Shown one piece after another: positions 28,886-38,432 of a stretch of 64,000 nt of DNA. Location: contig JBDLJC010000011.1 of assembly GCA_039714535.1 (NCBI GenBank), positions 1-64,000 on the forward strand, given 5' to 3'. The notes beneath the pieces were generated by a model, which searched no databases, was not told where the DNA came from, and worked only from the letters and a program-made list of their open reading frames with translations. The DNA is from JAGXFP01 sp039714535 (GTDB lineage: Bacteria; Desulfobacterota; Desulfobulbia; Desulfobulbales; JAGXFP01). The position numbers were made by a program, and so were the translations under genes. Position 1 is the stretch's first letter. Each line of letters starts with the position of its first letter.

Positions 28886-31546
28886 TCAAGGCAAAAGTTG
28901 GTTGATTACCTTCGATAACTCCTGTAGTTGATAAGGTTTTACAATTGCGGAGCAGAAACCATAATTTTTGAAATTTGCCATAATTGGGTCATTTGAGTAT
29001 CCGCTGGAAACAATGACTTTGGCCTCTGGATCAATGTTTAGTATTTTCCGCACGGCTTCTTGCCCCCCCATGCCTCCTGGAATGGTAATATCCAAGACGA
29101 CCAAATCAAAGTGTTTGTCCGATTTCATGGATTCTTGATAAAATTCTAACGCCTCCTCGCCACCTGCTGCAAGAGCAACCTCATGTCCTAATTGCACTAA
29201 CATCTCTTTGGCGACGGTCCTCACCATTTCATCATCATCCATTATCAGAATCTTTGCTTGGGAGGATGACTTGTCTTTTCCGGATGATCTCTGCTTTTGT
29301 ACTATTGTCTTCTCTGATGCCGGAAGATAAATGGTGAACGTTGTGCCAATGTTTGGAGAAGATTCTACCGATATATGGCCATTGTGTTTGTTTATGATGG
29401 ATTGGGTAATGGCAAGGCCGAGCCCGCTCCCTTCATGTTTTGTAGAAAAATAGGGGTCAAATATCTTTTCAGCAACATTCGCCGACATGCCGATGCCGCT
29501 GTCCTGGATAGATATTTTTACGAATCTTCCTTCTTTTGCTAAAGGCAAGGCATCTCTACCGGTAAAAGAAATATTCTCACAGGTTACCGTGATGATTCCC
29601 CCTTCTGGCATTGCATGGCTGGCATTAAGAACAAGATTTTGAATTACCTGACTTATCTGTCCTTTATCAATATCGACGAGCCATAAGTCTTCCGGGATAT
29701 CGTAACGGCAGGCAACTTTATCACCGTGAAGGACAAAATTTGCTGAGTCTTTGATGATACTTTCAAGGGATGATGCTTCTTTAACAGGATCACCTCCCTT
29801 GGAAAAGGTCAGCAACTGCTGGGTCAAGTCCTTGGCCCTGATTGAGGCCTTCTCTGCCGCTTTTAGACGATTTTTTGTTTTGGCTGATAGCTCTGCATCA
29901 AAAAGGGCCAGATTGATGTTCCCTAAAATAGCAGTGAGAATATTGTTAAAGTCATGGGCGATACCACCAGCCAGCACGCCGATGGACTTAAGTTTTTTGG
30001 TCTTAAGCAGCTCCTTTTCCGTCTTGATCTGGATGGTAACATCTCTGAAGACCATGACCACCCCAACAATATTGCTCTCGGCATCAAGGATCGGGGCGCC
30101 ACTGTGGGTAATATTAATTTCACGGCCATCCTTAGCGACCAGAATTTGATTGATCAAGCCGACAACTTGGTTGCTACTGATAACTTTTGTGATCGGATTT
30201 TCACATATCTCTCTGGTTTGTTCATTGATAATGTGAAAGACCTCTTCAAAAGGCCGGTCGGCGGCCTCGTTATTGTTCCAGCCCGTAAGGTTCTCGGCAA
30301 CTTTGTTCATCAGGATAATATTTCCGGAGATATCAGTAGTGATGACGCCATCGCCAATACTTCGTAAGGTCACGGACAAGCGTTCTTTTTCAGCGGCAAG
30401 ATCAACTTGGGCCTGGAGACGCTCAGTGACGTCTATGCCATATTCAATCATCTGAATAAGCTCCCCTTGCCGATTGAAAACGGGATAGGCATAGACCTCA
30501 ATATTCCTCTTGTTTCCATTCTGGTCGAAATGAATATGTTCAACCATCGTAGGTTTTTTTGTCTTTTTTACAATTTCAAGCGGACAAGGATGGTTTGCAT
30601 CGTGGCAAGGGCTGTCCCGCCTGTGAGTGAGGGCGTGACAAGTATTCGTCTCACCGGCTTTGATTCCACTGGCGGAGTTTGCTATTTTAATCGTATAGTC
30701 GTTGACATCAATGGCATATAGAGGATGGGTCACGGATTCCAGGATGCTGGTAATATACTCATTTTGTTGGACAAGCTCTTCCACCGTCCGCCGAATGGAA
30801 TCCCGCATGTGACTGAAACTGCGGGCCAGTGTCCCCACCTCATCTGTGCCTCCCAGGTCAATCTTCTGGTCGAGGTTACCGTCAGCCATCGCCTTGGAAA
30901 TATTCGTCAATCTGGTTATGGGTTTGGTGAACCTGGTAACAATAAGTGATAGTCCAAAAAGCACACAGAGGGCTATTCCTCCCATGATGTACACAAGAAG
31001 ATTACGAAACCTCCGGGCATCAGCATATTTGATATCCAGTGGGACTGTATAGCCAATCACCCAATTCCACTCAGAGAATTTTTTAAAAATACACCATTTC
31101 TTTTGTCCAAGATAAGTGTAGTCAAAGTTCCCTTCGCTTGAAGCGATCATTTTTCCGACAATTTCCGTCTGCGTTAGAGTTAGGTCTCCCTCCGGAAGCG
31201 CAGGGTGCATGACCACCTTACCGTCTGCATCAATGATGAATGGGTAAATAAGTTGATCGGCATGCTTGTAATTGGTCTTTCGGATAACCCTCAAGCTTTC
31301 TTCTTTGAAGTCTTCGGCATACGATCCCACCAGCCCCGTCTTCTTGAGCCATTTATCACTTCTGCGAAGGAGGTCAAAGATCTCCTCTATTTTCTCGGCA
31401 TACAAGGCATTCTGACTTTCGTCTATAATCTTGGTCAGCTGGATATCTCCGATAATCAGGACGCTGGCCGTAGTAAAAATAAAAGCGCTTACGATAAGGG
31501 ACAACAGCTTGAATGTTATCGAGTTTCGCCTCATGTATACTCTCAT
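28886..31546 (-). CDS. Hybrid sensor histidine kinase (Cache-HAMP-PAS-PAS-HisKA-HATPase-REC)
   Basis: An 886-residue membrane sensor. Order: TM1 (about 12-32), a periplasmic single-Cache-like region with YPFIIDADGKVVMHP and WNWVIGYTVP, TM2 with HAMP (KPITRLTNISKAMADGNLDQKI), a PAS with a cysteine set (TCHAL, SPC, HPCPLE), a second PAS (TLRSIGDGVITTD), HisKA with the phospho-acceptor box GVLAGGIAHDFNNIL, the HATPase with N box QVIQNLVLNASHAM and G boxes, and a C-terminal receiver (ILIMDDDEMV to DLVVLDITIPGG). The stimulus is unknown. A truncated paralogue lies at 42180-42917. Confidence 0.93.
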   Translation of the reverse strand: MRVYMRRNSITFKLLSLIVSAFIFTTASVLIIGDIQLTKIIDESQNALYAEKIEEIFDLLRRSDKWLKKTGLVGSYAEDFKEESLRVIRKTNYKHADQLIYPFIIDADGKVVMHPALPEGDLTLTQTEIVGKMIASSEGNFDYTYLGQKKWCIFKKFSEWNWVIGYTVPLDIKYADARRFRNLLVYIMGGIALCVLFGLSLIVTRFTKPITRLTNISKAMADGNLDQKIDLGGTDEVGTLARSFSHMRDSIRRTVEELVQQNEYITSILESVTHPLYAIDVNDYTIKIANSASGIKAGETNTCHALTHRRDSPCHDANHPCPLEIVKKTKKPTMVEHIHFDQNGNKRNIEVYAYPVFNRQGELIQMIEYGIDVTERLQAQVDLAAEKERLSVTLRSIGDGVITTDISGNIILMNKVAENLTGWNNNEAADRPFEEVFHIINEQTREICENPITKVISSNQVVGLINQILVAKDGREINITHSGAPILDAESNIVGVVMVFRDVTIQIKTEKELLKTKKLKSIGVLAGGIAHDFNNILTAILGNINLALFDAELSAKTKNRLKAAEKASIRAKDLTQQLLTFSKGGDPVKEASSLESIIKDSANFVLHGDKVACRYDIPEDLWLVDIDKGQISQVIQNLVLNASHAMPEGGIITVTCENISFTGRDALPLAKEGRFVKISIQDSGIGMSANVAEKIFDPYFSTKHEGSGLGLAITQSIINKHNGHISVESSPNIGTTFTIYLPASEKTIVQKQRSSGKDKSSSQAKILIMDDDEMVRTVAKEMLVQLGHEVALAAGGEEALEFYQESMKSDKHFDLVVLDITIPGGMGGQEAVRKILNIDPEAKVIVSSGYSNDPIMANFKNYGFCSAIVKPYQLQELSKVINQLLP

Positions 31547-31736
31547 TTAATCCAGCTGATTTTCGAGAAAGGTGACTTTTTTATCAGCTTCATCGGCAAC
31601 TTGATTCCCAACCGCCATCCATTAACCCTTGTATAACCAATCCTATTATTGAATAAACCAGACATCTCTCTCCTTTATCTGGACATTATCCAATTTATTG
31701 ATGTTTGAATGCAAGGTTGAAATTGAGTGATAATAA

Positions 31737-31745
31737 CTGATGTAC
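31737..31745 (+). repeat. 9-bp target duplication, left copy (IS4 element)
   Basis: CTGATGTAC here is repeated exactly at 32996-33004 on the other side of the IS, marking a transposition event whose duplication has not decayed. Confidence 0.85.
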
Positions 31746-32995
31746 CAGTGCTGTCTCATAGTTGATCAATAAAAAACGGCTCGGGAACTCCTAAAATGTT
31801 ATAATTAGTTCACCACAAACTTAATAATAACAAGGAGATCCGAGCCATGGCACATTATAACACAATCCTTAGTCAAATTACTGCATTTATCCCGAGACAT
31901 GATTTTGAATACCATGCTGATATCCATCCACACAGGGCAAAAATTCCGTTCTTACAACCGCTGGAGTCAGTTCATGGCAATGCTAATCGGCCAATTATCT
32001 GGCAGAAAAAGTCTTCGGGATATCACTGATAACTTGAAGGCAAAACAAAGCCGACTCTACCACCTCGGCATGAAGCCAACTTCCAGGGCAACATTAGCCA
32101 GAGTTAACGAGCGACAACCTGCCAGCCTTTACGAAATTATGTTTGGCAAGCTGTTGTCCAAGTGTCAGCACGTTGCCCCCAGCCACAAGTTCTCGTTTAA
32201 AAACAAGCTGTACCTGCTCGACACAACCACCATCGACCTCTGCCTTTCAGTATTTCCGTGGGCCAAGTTCCGCAAGCAAAAAGGTGCTATCAGGTTGCAT
32301 ATGGGGTTTGATGCAAGCGGTTATCTTCCAGCCTTTATGGACATGACCGACGGTAAGGTCCATGAAATCAACTGGGCAAAAACTCTTACCCTGCCAAAGG
32401 GGTCTTTCATCTGTTTTGACCGAGGATTTACAGACTATGGCTGGTATTCCTCGCTCATGGAAAATGACATTTTCTTTGTCACCCGCTTAAAAAGTAATGC
32501 TGATGTTGACTACCTTCTCAAGCGTGCTGGCCGTAAAGGCAAGGGCATAACCAACGACCAGCAGATCAGGCTTAAGGGTATAGCCGCCCCCCCTCCGACT
32601 CGTGTCGTACATCGATTCGGACACCGGCAAAGAGTATCGTTATGTCACCAACGCCCACCACTTGAAGGCCAACGAGGTGGCCGATATATACAAAGAGCGT
32701 TGGCAAATTGAACAGTTCTTCAAGTGGATCAAACAAAACCTTAAAATCAAAACATTCCTGGGGACATCAAGGAACGCCGTACTAACCCAGGTCTGGATAG
32801 CTCTGTGTGTCTACATGCTTGTAACTTTCCTCAATTTTAAAGCAAAATTGGGCAGTTCGATGACTCAGATACTGAGGGTATTGCAGTTAAACTTGTTTTC
32901 TCGGCGTAATTTCAACGACCTTTTCAGGCCACCAGACGAACAACCCATTGTTTCTCCGCAGATTTTGCTGTGGGAGAATTTGTGAGACAGCACTG
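31746..32995 (+). mobile_element. IS4-family insertion sequence, 1250 bp
   Basis: Terminal inverted repeats CAGTGCTGTCTCA (31746-31758) and TGAGACAGCACTG (32983-32995) are perfect over 13 bases, and a 9-bp duplication (CTGATGTAC) flanks them. The interior holds one transposase gene in the plus orientation. The element landed in the intergenic space between the sensor kinase and the serine hydrolase gene. Confidence 0.9.
31847..32985 (+). pseudogene. IS4-family transposase, frameshifted
   Basis: The product is readable only by joining three frames: an N-terminus starting MAHYNTILSQITAFIPRHDF in one frame; then GQKFRSYNRWSQFMAMLIGQLSGRKSLRD through the DDE catalytic region (LLDTTTIDLCLS and FICFDRGFTDYG) in a second frame from about 31935; and SYIDSDTGKEYRYVTNA to ERWQIEQFFKWIKQNLKIKTFLG (the YREK-type region) in a third frame after about 32590. 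The second break lies at a run of seven C (about 32587-32593), a typical slippage site. Unless these are sequencing errors, the copy is inactive. Confidence 0.88.
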
Positions 32996-33109
32996 CTGAT
33001 GTACAAAAAATTAAAGAGAGAGTTAGAGACTTAATATGAAGATTATTACAAATTATACTTCAGTTTTAAGGAGGACTCCTTTCTTAAAACTCCAAAATTT
33101 ATTCGCTCA

Positions 33110-34228
33110 TCATACTGACTGCAGACCAAGCCATTCCACAACCTTATCATGAAAGGCAGGCCTGAATTGCTTTATAAGCTCATTATCCCGGCTGGGATGA
33201 ACCCGGTTGGACAGAATTACTATTACCAACTCACGCTCAGGGTCAATCCAGAAAGAGGTTCCGGTGAAACCGAGGTGGCCGACACTGGTTGTTGATAAGT
33301 ATTTTCCACTGCTTGATTTACCTGGGGTCGGCGTATCAAAACCAAGGGCCCAGGTGTTGCCCTCAGGCCCAGATCTCCTCTGCAGGAAAGAAATCAGATC
33401 AAGTCTATCGATATTGGGATGATTTCTTCTCCCCAGCCAAATATCAAGAATAAGTTCAGTCAGATCAAGAACTCCGGATATATCACCATATAGACCGGCA
33501 TGACCGGCTACTCCACCTAAGGCCCAGCAGTTTTCATCGCTAACCTCACCTTGTAACAACCTCCCGCGCCAGGGACACTCCTCAACGGCCGCAAATTGCT
33601 TACCACAGTGCTTCTCTGAGCCAAGAGGATTAAAAAAGATATTTTCCTCCAGACCTATAGGCTCCATTATCATTTTTTTAAAATATGAGTCTAAGTCAAT
33701 TCCTGAAATTTTTTCTATTATAAACCCCAATAACATATAACCAAGATCACTATATTGTACTTTACAACCAGGTTTATAACTCAGTGGTTCATTTAATAAT
33801 AAATTAAAAATAAACTCTTTTCTTTTTCCTACTGAAACCTTAACTATCTCTTTAAAATAATTTCGATGAGCCGGTAATCCTGAAGAATGCGAAAGTAACT
33901 GTTTTATAGTAATTGAACTATAGATATCAGACATTTTTTTATTGATTATTATACTTTTTAAATCATCATCAATATTTATTTTTTTTTCTTTTGTTAATGA
34001 TAAAATAGAAAGAACAGTTGCAAGTGGTTTTGTTAGTGAAGCAAGATCAAAAAAAACTTTTTTATTTAATGATTTAATTTTATTATTTTTATTAAAATTA
34101 CCAGATAATATTATAGATTTATTTCTTGAATTTTCATCGTTAAAACAAATACCAATAGAAACGGCCGGGAAAACTTTTTTATTTACACTCTCTTTAATAA
34201 ATTTTTTTATTTTTTTATCTATATTCAT
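33110..34228 (-). CDS. Serine hydrolase, beta-lactamase/penicillin-binding-like
   Basis: A 372-residue class C beta-lactamase-like (EstB/PBP4*-type) protein without a signal peptide. The nucleophile motif is SLTK (about 65-68, SxxK) in FFDLASLTKPLATVLS, the YxN-type position is YSDLGYMLLG (about 158) and the C-terminal GHLGFTGTSFWIDP carries the HTG-like motif. Such enzymes are esterases or peptidases; substrate unknown. Odd feature: the first half is coded by very AT-rich, lysine/asparagine-rich sequence (33640-34228), the second half has normal composition. Confidence 0.85.
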   Translation of the reverse strand: MNIDKKIKKFIKESVNKKVFPAVSIGICFNDENSRNKSIILSGNFNKNNKIKSLNKKVFFDLASLTKPLATVLSILSLTKEKKINIDDDLKSIIINKKMSDIYSSITIKQLLSHSSGLPAHRNYFKEIVKVSVGKRKEFIFNLLLNEPLSYKPGCKVQYSDLGYMLLGFIIEKISGIDLDSYFKKMIMEPIGLEENIFFNPLGSEKHCGKQFAAVEECPWRGRLLQGEVSDENCWALGGVAGHAGLYGDISGVLDLTELILDIWLGRRNHPNIDRLDLISFLQRRSGPEGNTWALGFDTPTPGKSSSGKYLSTTSVGHLGFTGTSFWIDPERELVIVILSNRVHPSRDNELIKQFRPAFHDKVVEWLGLQSV

Positions 34229-34619
34229 AATTCTTACTTATTATTGAATAATTTCAATTACTTATATAATTATATTTTTTTATTATTATTCGCCTGATTT
34301 TTTCATCTTTTTTTCTAAATAAATCAACTAGTTACATGTTGTTAAAATAAGGTGATTTTGTTGATTTTTAACTACTTTTAAATTAGTATTCTACGTCTTA
34401 TAAAACCAGTTCTTTTTAAGAGCTGTTTAATTAATAACACCAACTGTTGATAAAAATTTTTAACTACTTTCAATGGTTGTTTTTCAATATATTTTAAATA
34501 ATTAATTTATAATAATTTTTTTAATTTTTTTAGGTAGTTATCTGTGTTTTCAACATACTAACAGGCCTAAGAGTAATAAAAAAGATTATTTAAAAACTTA
34601 ATACTAAAGGGAACTGACC
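34229..34619. other. Very AT-rich intergenic region upstream of dnaN
   Basis: No gene. A 391-base stretch made mostly of A and T. It holds two similar units, TTGATTTTTAACTACTTTTA (34361-34380) and a second at 34445-34472 with the same GTTGAT and TTTTTAACTACTTT parts, plus GTAGTTA in inverted orientation at 34534-34540. No canonical DnaA box (TTATCCACA) was found on either strand. It may be the dnaN promoter region or part of an unwinding region. Confidence 0.5.
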
Positions 34620-35750
34620 ATGTCTTTTTCTGTGAATCTTTCGAGAGATGAGTTTCTGGCAGGCCTAGCTTCTTTACAGAACATCACCGGCAAGAAAGGT
34701 ACTATAGCTATTCTTTCCAATGTTTTACTTGAAACGGGGATTAATCAGATAATTCTTACCGCGACCGATCTTGAAGTAGGGGTAAGAATTACTATCCCTG
34801 CTGAAATAATGGCAGAGGGTACTATAACCCTGCCAGCCAGAAAGCTTTTTGAAATTGTCAGAGAGTCAGGAGTTGATATGCTCCATCTTGAACTCCACGA
34901 TAATGACTGGGTTAAGATCTCGGCCAATTCCAGTGATTATAATCTGGCCGGTATGTCGGCCGAGGAATTTCCTTCCTTTCCTGAATATGATAAAAAAGGA
35001 CTGATTAAAATTCCTTCTGATACCCTGATAGAGCTTATTGACCGCACTATTTTTTCAACTGCCCCGGAGGGAGAAAGTCAATTTAATCTGGCCGGTGTCT
35101 TGGTAGAAAAAGAAAAAAAGGAAGAAGGCTATGTATTGAGAATGGTTTCCTCCGATGGCCATCGCCTCTCACTTATGGAATTAGCTGTTGAAAGCGATCT
35201 TGATAAACTCAATATGGATAAGATCACTCTCATTCCCCGTAAAGGGGTTATGGAAATAAGAAAATTTTGTGAAGGCAGTGAATTGGTTTCCCTAGCCTTT
35301 GAAAATAACCAGGCCGTTATTAAAACAGAAAGTTCTCTGTTGATTATCAGGTTAATGAATGGCGATTTTCCAGACTACCGAAATATCATAAATATCATAG
35401 AGTTAGACAAGTTTATTGAGATAAATCGACAGACCTTGATTAACTCGATGAAGAGGATGATTCTTTTTACTGAAGATCGTTTTAATGCGGTTAAATTTCA
35501 TTTAGAGAAAGACAGTTTAATGCTCTCATCCGAGAGTATGGATATTGGTAATGCCAAAGATATACTCAATATTGGATATGTGGGTGAAACTATGAACCTT
35601 GGCTTTAACGGTAAATATTTTGTTGAGGCCATGCAGGTTATGAGTAGCGATAATGTGCGGGCCTATATTAATTCAGAAGAGAGCCCCTGTCTTTTAAAGG
35701 GTGTTGATGATGAAGGTTATATCAGCGTAATAATGCCGATGAAAATTTGA
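34620..35750 (+). CDS. dnaN: DNA polymerase III beta subunit (sliding clamp)
   Basis: The ring-shaped clamp that tethers polymerase III to DNA. The 376-residue protein has the three-fold clamp layout: LASLQNITGKKGTIAILSNVLLET near the N-terminus, the middle domain with VSSDGHRLSLMEL, and the conserved C-terminal end CLLKGVDDEGYISVIMPMKI, which carries the partner-binding pocket strand. The start has an AAAGGG ribosome site. It begins the dnaN-gyrB-gyrA block; dnaA and recF, its usual neighbours, are absent. Confidence 0.97.
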   Translation: MSFSVNLSRDEFLAGLASLQNITGKKGTIAILSNVLLETGINQIILTATDLEVGVRITIPAEIMAEGTITLPARKLFEIVRESGVDMLHLELHDNDWVKISANSSDYNLAGMSAEEFPSFPEYDKKGLIKIPSDTLIELIDRTIFSTAPEGESQFNLAGVLVEKEKKEEGYVLRMVSSDGHRLSLMELAVESDLDKLNMDKITLIPRKGVMEIRKFCEGSELVSLAFENNQAVIKTESSLLIIRLMNGDFPDYRNIINIIELDKFIEINRQTLINSMKRMILFTEDRFNAVKFHLEKDSLMLSSESMDIGNAKDILNIGYVGETMNLGFNGKYFVEAMQVMSSDNVRAYINSEESPCLLKGVDDEGYISVIMPMKI

Positions 35751-35857
35751 TTGATTATTAAATTATTTTCTAATGGGCATCCATGGAAGGTAATTGGATT
35801 TTTAAGAGAGTACTAAATTTAGATAATTGGTAATTATATTGAGCCAAAGGAAAAAAA

Positions 35858-38266
35858 GTGAGCGATAATAAAGAGTCATCATACGGCGCCGATCAGATTA
35901 AAGTTCTTTCCGGTTTGGAAGGTGTCAGGATGCGGCCGGCCATGTACATAGGAAACACCGCCGAGGAAGGCTTACACCATTTGGTCTACGAGGTTGTTGA
36001 TAACAGCATTGATGAAGCCTTGGCCGGGCATTGTTCGGCGATCAAGGTAACTATCCATAAAAACGACAGTGTCAGTGTCGAGGATGATGGCCGTGGTATT
36101 CCGGTGGCGGTCCATTCCGAGGAAGGGGTTTCAGCCCTGGAGCTGGTAATGTGTACCCTCCATGCCGGCGGTAAATTCGACCACTCTACCTACAAGGTGT
36201 CGGGTGGTCTGCATGGAGTAGGGGTATCGGTGGTCAATGCCTTAAGCAAATGGACCACCGCCGAGATCAAAAGAGACGGTGGAATACATCAGCAGACCTA
36301 CGAATATGGCATTAAGCAAAGTGAGGTGAAAGTAATAGGCAAGGCTGAGACCAGCGGCACCAGAATAACCTTTCTCCCCGATCCGGGTATCTTCACCGAA
36401 ACTACAGAGTACAAGTATGACATCATCAAGGCCCGTCTCCGGGAACTCGCTTTTTTAAACAAAAATGTAAAAATAGTACTCCATGACGAGCGCAACGGAG
36501 CCGAAGATGAGTTTCATTGCGAGGGTGGTATTAATGAATTCGTTGGTTATCTGAACCGCAATCGGACCCCGGTCCATCTGGATCCTATTTATTTTGATGG
36601 AGAAAAAGATGGAGTCCAGGTTGAGGTGTGTTTTCAGTACTATACAGGTTACTCGGAACGCCTCTTTTCCTTTGTCAATAATATCCACACCAAGGAAGGG
36701 GGCACCCATGTTACCGGTTTTCGCGGGGCTCTGACCAAGTGCATCAACCGTTACGCCACCGACGATGTCATTCCCAAGAATATGAAGGAAAAGATGGGTG
36801 GTGATGATGTCCGTGAGGGCATCACCTGCGTGGTCTCGGTGCGAGTGCCCAATCCCCAGTTCGAGGGCCAGACCAAGACCAAACTTGGTAATTCCGAGGT
36901 CAGGACCATAGTGGAATCTATCTGTAACGAGAAGCTTTCCATCTTCCTTGAGCAGAACCCCAATGAGGCCAAAAAAATACTGAGCAAGGTGGTTGATGCA
37001 GCTCGGGCCCGGGAGGCGGCGCGCCGGGCCAAGGAACTGTCTCGTAAGAAGGGCAGTGGTATTGACCTGATGATGGCTGGTAAACTGGCAGAGTGCCAGT
37101 CGAAGGATCCCAAAATACGCGAACTTTTTCTGGTCGAGGGAGATTCGGCGGGCGGTTCCGCTAAACAGGGAAGGGACCGGGTTTTTCAGGCCATCCTGCC
37201 CCTACGCGGTAAGATAATGAATGTTGAGAAGGCCCGTTACGATAAGATCCTTTCCAGTGAGGAGATCAAGCAGATCATAGCGGCACTGGGAACGGGGATC
37301 GGCAAGGAAGATTTCGATCCCGAACAACTCCGCTACCACAAGATCATCATCATGACCGATGCCGATGTCGACGGCGCCCACATAAGGACTCTGCTCCTGA
37401 CTTTTTTCTATCGCCAGATGCAGCACTTGGTCGAAGCCGGCCATGTCTATATAGCCCAGCCACCGCTTTATCGGCTTGGGCGGGGCAAAAAGGAGCAGTA
37501 TTTCGCCGATGACGAGGAACTTAATAAATTTCTCTTTGAACAGGCCAGTTCGACGATGACCGTTAAACATGGCCAAGGCAGTAAGGCTATAGAGATCAAT
37601 GGTGATGCCATGGTCGATATGCTGCGTAAACTGTCCGGCTACTACAAGGTCACCCAGTACCTGGAAAGGATGGGAATCTGGGAGGATATGGTCACTTTCC
37701 TCCTCGATAACGACGTTACCTCAGCCGATCAGTTCTCCGAAGAGGAGTTTGTTGAACGGCTCCGCAATCACCTCCAGGAAAAGAACTTTATTCTTGGTAG
37801 CATCAAGCCGTGTCAATGGAAAAAGAGCTGTTACGAATTTGATGCCGCCATCAAGGATAAGGCCCACCTGATGGTCACCGTCGGTCCCCAGATCCCGCTG
37901 ATCCCTGAGTATTATTCGCTGATCAAGCTCTACCCGAAGATAATTGAGTTATTGCATGGTGAATTCATCATCAACATTGGTGAAAGGGAAATCTGTGTTG
38001 CCGACTGGAAGGAACTTCTGGAAGCGCTGCGCAAGGAATCATTCAAAGGTAGTCATCTGCAGCGCTACAAAGGTCTCGGTGAGATGAACCCTGAGCAGCT
38101 ATGGAATACCACTATGGATCCCGAAAAAAGAGTGATGCTCAAGGTTAAAGTTGATGATGGTGAAAAAGCCGATGATATCTTTACCACCTTGATGGGTGAT
38201 AAGGTTGAACCCCGTCGGGAATTTATTCAGAATAATGCCATGGAAGTGTCGGACTTGGATATATGA
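35858..38266 (+). CDS. gyrB: DNA gyrase subunit B
   Basis: ATPase subunit of gyrase. The start is GTG at 35858, preceded by AAAGG. The 802-residue protein carries the GHKL ATP site (MRPAMYIGNTAEEGLHHLVYEVVDNSIDEA, GGLHGVGVSVVNAL), the TOPRIM motif LVEGDSAGGSAKQGRDR and IIMTDADVDGAHIRTL, and QRYKGLGEMNPEQLW at the end. Within the TOPRIM half there is the extra region (about 560-720) typical of many Gram-negative GyrB. Pairs with gyrA downstream, separated by a repeat element. Confidence 0.98.
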   Translation: MSDNKESSYGADQIKVLSGLEGVRMRPAMYIGNTAEEGLHHLVYEVVDNSIDEALAGHCSAIKVTIHKNDSVSVEDDGRGIPVAVHSEEGVSALELVMCTLHAGGKFDHSTYKVSGGLHGVGVSVVNALSKWTTAEIKRDGGIHQQTYEYGIKQSEVKVIGKAETSGTRITFLPDPGIFTETTEYKYDIIKARLRELAFLNKNVKIVLHDERNGAEDEFHCEGGINEFVGYLNRNRTPVHLDPIYFDGEKDGVQVEVCFQYYTGYSERLFSFVNNIHTKEGGTHVTGFRGALTKCINRYATDDVIPKNMKEKMGGDDVREGITCVVSVRVPNPQFEGQTKTKLGNSEVRTIVESICNEKLSIFLEQNPNEAKKILSKVVDAARAREAARRAKELSRKKGSGIDLMMAGKLAECQSKDPKIRELFLVEGDSAGGSAKQGRDRVFQAILPLRGKIMNVEKARYDKILSSEEIKQIIAALGTGIGKEDFDPEQLRYHKIIIMTDADVDGAHIRTLLLTFFYRQMQHLVEAGHVYIAQPPLYRLGRGKKEQYFADDEELNKFLFEQASSTMTVKHGQGSKAIEINGDAMVDMLRKLSGYYKVTQYLERMGIWEDMVTFLLDNDVTSADQFSEEEFVERLRNHLQEKNFILGSIKPCQWKKSCYEFDAAIKDKAHLMVTVGPQIPLIPEYYSLIKLYPKIIELLHGEFIINIGEREICVADWKELLEALRKESFKGSHLQRYKGLGEMNPEQLWNTTMDPEKRVMLKVKVDDGEKADDIFTTLMGDKVEPRREFIQNNAMEVSDLDI

Positions 38267-38297
38267 GCACCTTACGACAAGTTGAAAAATATCTCTA

Positions 38298-38405
38298 ACC
38301 CCCAAGGGGATAAGTGCCTTAACGGCGGCTAGTAATATACTAGCATAAAAACTATATTTATATTTCGGGTTTTTAAAGTCATAAATCCAGTGCTAAGTCA
38401 CTAAA
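38298..38405 (+). repeat. Short inverted-repeat element, copy 2
   Basis: Starts with the CCCCC/GGGG hairpin (38299-38309) and TAAGTGCCTTAAC (38311-38323), identical in those 13 bases to copy 1, and ends TGCTAAGTCACTAAA (38391-38405), an imperfect inverse of the start. Inside is a perfect small hairpin GCTAGTA/TACTAGC. It fills the gyrB-gyrA gap, 32 bases after the gyrB stop and 28 before the gyrA start. Confidence 0.6.
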
Positions 38406-38432
38406 TAGAGCAACAGAACAGGTATAGAAAAA

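Noticed and set aside
34229..34619. Classical oriC with DnaA boxes upstream of dnaN
   Set aside because: Scanned by eye for TTATCCACA and close variants on both strands; none found.
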